18,193 nucleotides of DNA from the NCBI GenBank assembly GCA_003153055.1, contig PMBV01000025.1:6942-25134 (forward strand), in the 5' to 3' direction. Positions 13,938 through 18,193 of the stretch are shown piece after piece (within the stretch, counting starts at the first letter, position 1; each line of letters opens with the position of its first letter). Both the position numbers and the translations under genes were made by a program. Below the pieces are notes generated by a model. The model ran no database searches. It had not been told where the DNA came from and saw only the letters and a list, made by a program, of their open reading frames with translations. Source of the stretch: Myxococcales bacterium. Its GTDB lineage: Bacteria; Myxococcota; Myxococcia; Myxococcales; Myxococcaceae.

Positions 13938-15092
13938 TCAGCGGGTGTGAGTGACGACCGCGGCGACTGGCGGCCCTTTCCAGAACCAGGCGGCCGTATA
14001 GACCGAGGCCCCGAGCATGAGCGCTCCCAGCACCGCCACGAAGATGGTGCGAGCGCCAGCGCGTCGCAGCGACTTCCAGTCGACCATCACTCCGATGGCG
14101 GCCATCGAGGCGCCCATGAGAATCGTGGCGGCTTGCACGACCACCGCCACCGCCGACTGCCAGGCTGGGAGGTACGAGGTGCCCTGGGTCAGCTGGTTGA
14201 GGACGGTCGCGACGATGCTGACCAGGAAGAAGCCGATGACCATGCCAGGAATACGGAGCGGCGCGCGGCGGACGCTGGTGCCATCGCGCGGGGCCACATA
14301 CGGGATGACGAGGAGCGCGACGGGCAGGAGGGCCACCCGGGCGAGCTTGGTCACCGTCGCGATGCTGACCACGCTCGGCGCCGCGGCGGCCGCAGCCATC
14401 ACGTGGGCGACCTCGTGGAGCGCGCCACCGGCGAACAGCCCGTAGACCTCGAGGGGAATCCACCCCAACGAGAGCGCGACGATCAGCCCCACCGACGAGA
14501 TGGCCCCCAAGACGCTGATGATGGCGATGCTGACGTGGGCGTCCTCATCGCTGGGGTGGAGCACCGGGCGAGCCGCGGTGATCGCCGCCGCGCCACACAC
14601 GCTGGTACCGATGGCCAGCAGGGCTCCGAGCTGTGCCGGCACTCCCATGACGCGAAGCAGGACCGCGAAGGTCAAGAAGCCAGCGACGATGGAGGTCACC
14701 GCCACCACGATGGGCCCGGCTCCGGCCCGAGCCAGCAACACCCCGTCGAGCCGCACCGCGGTGAGCACGACCCCGAAGCGGAGCACTTCACGAGACAGCC
14801 ACAGCACCGCGTCGGTGGGAATGGAGCGCACCAGCGGCGCCCGGCGCAACACCATGCCTACCATCAGCGCCACCGTCAGTGGGCCCAGCATTCGCAGTGG
14901 CGTCTTGGGGACGATGATGACGCAGGCGACGGCCACCGCCAGGAGCGGCCACGACCGAACCGCGCGACGCGCGTGCTCTCGAACGGCATGGAGGGGTCGC
15001 GTCGGGGAACTCGATTTCATTATTGCTGGCGCCGGGTCGGCTTGGGTGTGGTCCATCGACGGTGAGAGATCGCAACGGGGAGTTGGGTTCAT
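13938..15092 (-). CDS. yeiH: YeiH-family putative sulfate exporter (UPF0324) membrane protein
   Basis: Up to 384 residues with about ten hydrophobic segments. The family signature IGTSVCGAAAITAARP (161-176) is intact, as is the AGGALHEVAHVMAAAAA block (221-237). UPF0324 proteins form the putative sulfate exporter family; export of sulfate or a related anion is proposed from gene context in several bacteria rather than well proven. The start is uncertain: ATG codons at 15092, 15056 and 15020 are all in frame, none has a good ribosome binding site, and the first membrane helix starts near residue 48 of the longest form. A sigma-54-type promoter lies 52 bases upstream of the longest start. With the dsrE-like gene next to it, this looks like an anion or sulfur-relief operon. 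Confidence 0.92.
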   Translation of the reverse strand: MNPTPRCDLSPSMDHTQADPAPAIMKSSSPTRPLHAVREHARRAVRSWPLLAVAVACVIIVPKTPLRMLGPLTVALMVGMVLRRAPLVRSIPTDAVLWLSREVLRFGVVLTAVRLDGVLLARAGAGPIVVAVTSIVAGFLTFAVLLRVMGVPAQLGALLAIGTSVCGAAAITAARPVLHPSDEDAHVSIAIISVLGAISSVGLIVALSLGWIPLEVYGLFAGGALHEVAHVMAAAAAAPSVVSIATVTKLARVALLPVALLVIPYVAPRDGTSVRRAPLRIPGMVIGFFLVSIVATVLNQLTQGTSYLPAWQSAVAVVVQAATILMGASMAAIGVMVDWKSLRRAGARTIFVAVLGALMLGASVYTAAWFWKGPPVAAVVTHTR

Positions 15093-15143
15093 CGGAATCA
15101 GGGCAGGTAGGCGTGAAACGTCAACCAGAGGCCCTGGCTCCAG

Positions 15144-15159
15144 TGCAATGCCTGGACCA
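15144..15159 (-). promoter_or_regulatory. Candidate sigma-54 promoter for yeiH-dsrE
   Basis: Read on the minus strand, CTGGTCCAGGCATTGCA has GG and GC at the exact spacing of the -24/-12 consensus (YTGGCACGNNNNTTGCW). The -12 half TTGCA is perfect, and the -24 half matches TGG and one further base. It lies in the 96-bp gap between the stop of the sigma-54 activator gene and yeiH. The predicted transcription start is near 15133, about 40 bases before the longest yeiH start. Confidence 0.5.
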
Positions 15160-15188
15160 GCCCCGACCGCCGCGTTTTGAGTGTCAGC

Positions 15189-16952
15189 TTACGCTTGCCC
15201 GTCGAGCTCGCGCAGGCGTCTCCAGAGCGTGGTGCGGCTCACCCCGAGGAGCTTGGCAGCCTCGGCTCTCCGATTGCGGCACTGCTTGAGGGCCGAGAGG
15301 ATCTGCTCGGAAGAGGGGTAAGCGTCGAGCGTGCCCGGTGCCAGAGTCGTCTCGGGAAGCCGCGGCTCACTGCTCTGGACGACCTCCGCCGGGAGGTCGG
15401 AGATCTGAATCGTGGTGCCCCGGCTGACGGTGGTGGCGAACTCGAGGGCGTTCTCGAGCTGGCGGACGTTTCCGGGCCAGTCCTGGAGCAGCAGCGCGCG
15501 CAGGGCGCCCTCCGACAAGCTCACGGTGCGCTTGTGCTGGCGGCTGAACTTGTCGAGGAGGTGCGTGACCAGCAGCTCGAGATCTTCCTTCCGCTCGCGC
15601 AACGGCGGCAAGTGCAGCCGCACCACGTTGAGCCGATAGTAGAGATCTTCTCGGAAGCGCCGGGTCGTCACCGCCTCGCCGAGCTCCTGGTGGGTCGCCG
15701 CGATGACCCTCGCCCGGAACAGCCGGGGCGCCGTGTCGCCCACCCGCTCGTAGACGCGCTCCTGCAGCACCCGCAAGAGCTTGACCTGCAGCGGCAGGGG
15801 CAGGTCGCCGATTTCATCGAGGAACAGCGTCCCGTCACCGGCCACTTCGAAGCGCCCCACCTTGTCTCGCACCGCCCCCGTGAAGGCGCCTCGCACATGG
15901 CCGAACAGCTCGGTCTCGAGCAGCTCGCTGGGCAGAGCGGCGCAGTTGATCGCCACGAAGGGTCGATGGGCTCGCGGTGAATTGGCGTGGATCGCCTGGG
16001 CGACCAGCTCCTTGCCGGTGCCGCTCTCTCCCGTGATGAGCACCGTGGCATCGCTCTCCCGCAGGTGCTCGATGAGCTGGAACACCCGCAGCATCGCCGG
16101 CGACGCACCGATCATCCCCGCGAAGCAAGGGAGCGCACCGGCCTTGAGGCTGGCCCCATTTCCTCCCGGCGAACGGCTGGGGTTTGCCTCCGAGCCGCGC
16201 GACCGGTCCGGCCCGAGGACGATGATGTACTCCTCGCCTCCGCACTCGGCTTCGACCTTCGCCCCGCTCATCATCATGATGGAGGGACGCGCGCCCTCGC
16301 CCTGCACGGTGACCCGCCAACCCTCCGGCCGCTCGCCCGCCTCCAGCTCGGCGCGGAAGGCGCTCCCCTCCTCGAACAGCCCAGGGCCCAGGAGCTCAGA
16401 GAGGGAGTGCCCGATGAGCGAGACCGGGCTCCTGCCCAACAGCTCGCCGATGGATTTCGAGACGCGCTGAATGCGCATGTCTCGATCGAGCAGCAGCGCC
16501 GTTCGACCGAGGGCTGCCATGGCCGTGTCGACGCCACTCCAGCGCACGTCCCCGATGATCTCCGCCGTCTGGCAGCCCCGCACCTCGGAGAAGAGCTCGA
16601 CCGCCCCCACGATCGCCCCCGCCTCGTCTCGCAGCACCGTGGCTGACTTGCGTACCGTCAGGCTCTGCCCGTCTTTGCGGAAGATCTCCAGCCCCTGGCT
16701 CTCGACCACGCTGCCACCGAAGACGTGGCAGCCTTCGAAGCATTTGGGGCAGCGAAACCCGGCAACGCACGGTCGCCCGACGACCTCATTCGCGGGGATC
16801 CCGGTCAACTCCTCGGCTCGTCGATTGAAGAGCAGCACGTTCCGCTCAGGGTCCACCACGAAGATGCCCTCGGTGCTGATGTTCGCCAAGGCCTCCAGCG
16901 GACCCCCGAGGATCTTCGCAGCGCGCTGCTCTAATGACGCAAGTTTTGTCAC
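15189..16952 (-). CDS. PAS-containing sigma-54-dependent activator with a four-Cys sensor cluster
   Basis: The 587-residue product has a first PAS domain (about 20-125), a second PAS-like domain (about 145-245), an AAA+ central domain (about 278-505) and a Fis-type DNA-binding helix-turn-helix (about 545-585, QILSALKQCRNRRAEAAKLLG). Sigma-54 activator hallmarks are complete: Walker A GESGTGKE (308-315), GAFTGA (355-360), which contacts sigma-54, Walker B GTLFLDEIG (374-382), and RFREDLYYRL (432-441) with the arginine finger. The first PAS contains Cys62, Cys68, Cys71 and Cys75, suitable for metal, Fe-S or persulfide sensing. No receiver domain is present, so it is a one-component sensor rather than a phosphorylated regulator. 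The GTG start has AGAAGG eight bases upstream. It is divergent from sqr and followed by yeiH. Confidence 0.96.
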   Translation of the reverse strand: MTKLASLEQRAAKILGGPLEALANISTEGIFVVDPERNVLLFNRRAEELTGIPANEVVGRPCVAGFRCPKCFEGCHVFGGSVVESQGLEIFRKDGQSLTVRKSATVLRDEAGAIVGAVELFSEVRGCQTAEIIGDVRWSGVDTAMAALGRTALLLDRDMRIQRVSKSIGELLGRSPVSLIGHSLSELLGPGLFEEGSAFRAELEAGERPEGWRVTVQGEGARPSIMMMSGAKVEAECGGEEYIIVLGPDRSRGSEANPSRSPGGNGASLKAGALPCFAGMIGASPAMLRVFQLIEHLRESDATVLITGESGTGKELVAQAIHANSPRAHRPFVAINCAALPSELLETELFGHVRGAFTGAVRDKVGRFEVAGDGTLFLDEIGDLPLPLQVKLLRVLQERVYERVGDTAPRLFRARVIAATHQELGEAVTTRRFREDLYYRLNVVRLHLPPLRERKEDLELLVTHLLDKFSRQHKRTVSLSEGALRALLLQDWPGNVRQLENALEFATTVSRGTTIQISDLPAEVVQSSEPRLPETTLAPGTLDAYPSSEQILSALKQCRNRRAEAAKLLGVSRTTLWRRLRELDGQA

Positions 16953-16980
16953 GAAGTGAGCCTTCTAGTAACGGTCGCGA

Positions 16981-17024
16981 AACGTTCTGCGGCATTGTGC
17001 AACGTTCAGCGACGTTCAGCAACG
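16981..17024. promoter_or_regulatory. 10-bp-phased ACGTTC repeat array (candidate activator binding sites)
   Basis: Five consecutive 10-base registers start at 16981, 16991, 17001, 17011 and 17021. Registers 1, 3 and 4 read AACGTTCTGC, AACGTTCAGC and GACGTTCAGC; register 5 starts AACG, and register 2 keeps only TT and the final GC. ACGTTCAGC occurs twice exactly ten bases apart, so copies lie on the same helical face. The array ends 77 bases before the sqr -24 element, within the usual range for an upstream activating sequence, and is 29 bases from the activator's own start codon. Confidence 0.5.
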
Positions 17025-17064
17025 CCTGGCATCGGCGAAGGCCGCCGTGACGCTCCGCGACGTC

Positions 17065-17097
17065 GACCCAGGGGCGTCATGGTTCCACCCCCGGGTC
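17065..17097. promoter_or_regulatory. 33-bp imperfect palindrome just upstream of the sqr sigma-54 promoter
   Basis: GACCCAGGGG (17065-17074) pairs with CCCCCGGGTC (17088-17097): nine of ten positions are complementary, with one A-C mismatch, around a 13-base centre. It ends three bases before the -24 element. It could bind a dimeric protein, help bend DNA between enhancer and promoter, or be another activator site; it is upstream of the predicted transcript, so an RNA role is unlikely. Confidence 0.45.
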
Positions 17098-17100
17098 ACT

Positions 17101-17116
17101 TGGCACGGAAAAGGCA
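17101..17116 (+). promoter_or_regulatory. Sigma-54 (-24/-12) promoter for sqr
   Basis: TTGGCACG (17100-17107) is a perfect -24 half; after GAAA, the -12 half reads AGGCA, keeping the invariant GC at 17114-17115 and the following A, with two mismatches in the TT. GG-to-GC spacing is exact. The predicted start is near 17127, giving a leader of about 39 bases with GGAG at 17154-17157, eight bases before the sqr ATG. Confidence 0.75.
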
Positions 17117-17165
17117 ACGTCTAATCTTAGAAGTAATCGCGCCTTCTGCCTTTGGAGACCATCGA

Positions 17166-18193
17166 ATGAAGAACATCGTGATTCTGGGTGCCGGAACGGC
17201 AGGGACGATGATGGCTCATAAGCTGAGCCATCGTCTCGATAGCAATGCCTGGAAGATCACCATCGTCGACCGGGATCCAGTGCATTACTACCAGCCCGGG
17301 CTCTTGTTCATACCCTTCGGCATCTACCAGCCCGATGATGTCCGCCGGCCCAAGGCGCACTTCATTCCTCACACCGTCGAGTACATCCAGAGTGGCATCG
17401 AGGCCATCGAGGCCGACAAGAAGCGCGTGAGGCTGCAACACGAGGGCATCAGCCTTTCCTACGACATTCTCATCATCGCCACTGGCTCGCACATCTTCCC
17501 GCAAGAGGTCGAGGGGCTGATGGGCGAGGGCTGGAAGAAGACGGCGTTCGACTTCTATACGCTGCAAGGCGCGGTGGAGCTGTCGCGGGCCCTCAAGGAC
17601 TTCCAGGGTGGGCGGCTGGTGCTGAACGTGGTCGAGATGCCCATCAAGTGCCCGGTGGCGCCGCTGGAGTTCCTCTTCCTGGCCGACTGGTACTTCCACA
17701 CCCGTGGAATTCGCAACAAGGTCGAGATCGTCTACGCCACCCCCCTCGATGGCGCCTTCACCAAGCCGCGTGCATCGCAGCACCTGGCTGGCATGTGCAC
17801 CAAGAAGAACATCAAGCTCACCACGAGCTGGCACACGGCCTCGGTCGACGGGACCAAGAAGATGCTCACCTCGCACACCAACAAGGAGCTGCCGTACGAT
17901 CTGCTGGTGTCGATCCCCCCCACGATGGGCGACCCGTGCATCGAGCGGTCGGGCCTCGGCGACGAGATCAACTTCGTTCCCACCGACAAACACACCCTTC
18001 GCTCCAAGGCCCACGCCGACATCTTCGTCATCGGCGACGCGACCAACGTGCCTACGTCGAAGGCCGGCTCGGTGGCCCACTTCGAGGGCGAGGTGCTGGT
18101 CGAGAACGTGGTGCGACACATCGAGGGCCGTGAGCTGTCGCCCGCCTTCGACGGCCACTCCAACTGTTTCATCGAGACCGGCTTCAACAAGGC
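17166..18193 (+). CDS. sqr: Sulfide:quinone oxidoreductase, 3' end outside window
   Basis: The frame is open from the ATG at 17166 to the window edge (342 full codons). It begins MKNIVILGAGTAGTMMA (FAD-binding GxGxxG-like, 8-13), then VDRDPVHYYQPGLLFIPFG (34-52), the second FAD segment YDILIIATGSH (99-109), the active-site MPIKCPVAPLEFLF (158-171) with Cys162, FVIGDATNVPTSKAG (287-301), which binds flavin, and HSNCFIETGFNK (331-342) with Cys334, the expected second redox cysteine. Four cysteines are visible (162, 211, 258, 334). SQR oxidises sulfide to polysulfide or persulfide and reduces membrane quinone. About 40-90 C-terminal residues, including the membrane-binding part, are missing. The gene is preceded by a sigma-54 promoter and is divergent from its likely activator. 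Confidence 0.93.
   Translation, partial: MKNIVILGAGTAGTMMAHKLSHRLDSNAWKITIVDRDPVHYYQPGLLFIPFGIYQPDDVRRPKAHFIPHTVEYIQSGIEAIEADKKRVRLQHEGISLSYDILIIATGSHIFPQEVEGLMGEGWKKTAFDFYTLQGAVELSRALKDFQGGRLVLNVVEMPIKCPVAPLEFLFLADWYFHTRGIRNKVEIVYATPLDGAFTKPRASQHLAGMCTKKNIKLTTSWHTASVDGTKKMLTSHTNKELPYDLLVSIPPTMGDPCIERSGLGDEINFVPTDKHTLRSKAHADIFVIGDATNVPTSKAGSVAHFEGEVLVENVVRHIEGRELSPAFDGHSNCFIETGFNK

Noticed and set aside
13947..15065. A 372-codon plus-strand frame opposite yeiH
   Set aside because: Its translation is rich in His, Arg, Asp and Gln repeats with no domain; the minus frame is a clear UPF0324 membrane protein.
16981..17024. CRISPR-like array
   Set aside because: The units are only 10 bases with no spacers, so it cannot be a CRISPR array; a protein-binding array is more likely.
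17127..18158. A 343-codon minus-strand open frame opposite sqr
   Set aside because: The plus strand encodes SQR with FAD and cysteine motifs; the antisense frame has no domain and is explained by GC bias.

Overview
The window is GC-rich (roughly two thirds by eye, not computed), densely coded, and biased to C/G at third positions, with CTC-GAG and CTC-GAC (Leu-Glu/Asp) codon pairs throughout. Together with the gene content (glycogen phosphorylase, APP1 phosphatase, sigma-54 regulation, cytochrome c lipoproteins) this suggests a myxobacterium or another deltaproteobacterial-type Gram-negative. The taxonomic call is an inference from composition and gene style; no rRNA or tRNA is visible.

Layout, left to right. 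(1) 1-2761, plus strand: the 3' part of glycogen phosphorylase (glgP), then a small NAD(P)-binding F420-reductase-like protein. (2) 2772-6234, minus strand: six closely packed genes running leftward from a SRAP/YedK abasic-site protein, through two small membrane or exported unknowns and a DUF4242 protein, to a Crp/Fnr regulator and an exported APP1-type phosphatase. (3) 6350-10524, plus strand: RNA 3'-phosphate cyclase (rtcA), then a tight set of a DprE1-like flavoenzyme, a DprE2-like SDR (4-base overlap) and a short acyl-CoA-dehydrogenase-like protein. The first two resemble the epimerase pair that makes polyprenyl-phospho-arabinose in mycobacteria. (4) 10642-12650, minus strand: two paralogous lipoproteins that combine four-cysteine thrombospondin-1-like repeats with cytochrome c CxxCH modules. 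(5) 12964-18193: a sulfur block with a siroheme-synthase-type dehydrogenase (plus), a DsrE-family protein and a YeiH-type exporter (minus), a PAS-containing sigma-54 activator (minus), and a divergent, window-truncated sulfide:quinone oxidoreductase (plus).

The most interesting part is the sulfur block. The gap between the activator and sqr holds, in order, a 10-bp-phased repeat array, a 33-bp imperfect palindrome and a sigma-54 -24/-12 element (TGGCACG, then GC at the correct distance). A second -24/-12 match lies in the 96-bp gap between the activator and yeiH, pointing at yeiH-dsrE. The activator's first PAS domain carries a four-cysteine cluster. The model is a self-contained sulfide or sulfane-sulfur response: the activator senses reactive sulfur and switches on SQR (sulfide oxidation) on one side and YeiH plus DsrE (oxyanion export, sulfur-carrier handling) on the other. 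Its general logic resembles the FisR-type control of sulfide oxidation known in Cupriavidus, but the sensor domain and partner genes differ. The second point of interest is the pair of mosaic TSP1-like/haem lipoproteins.
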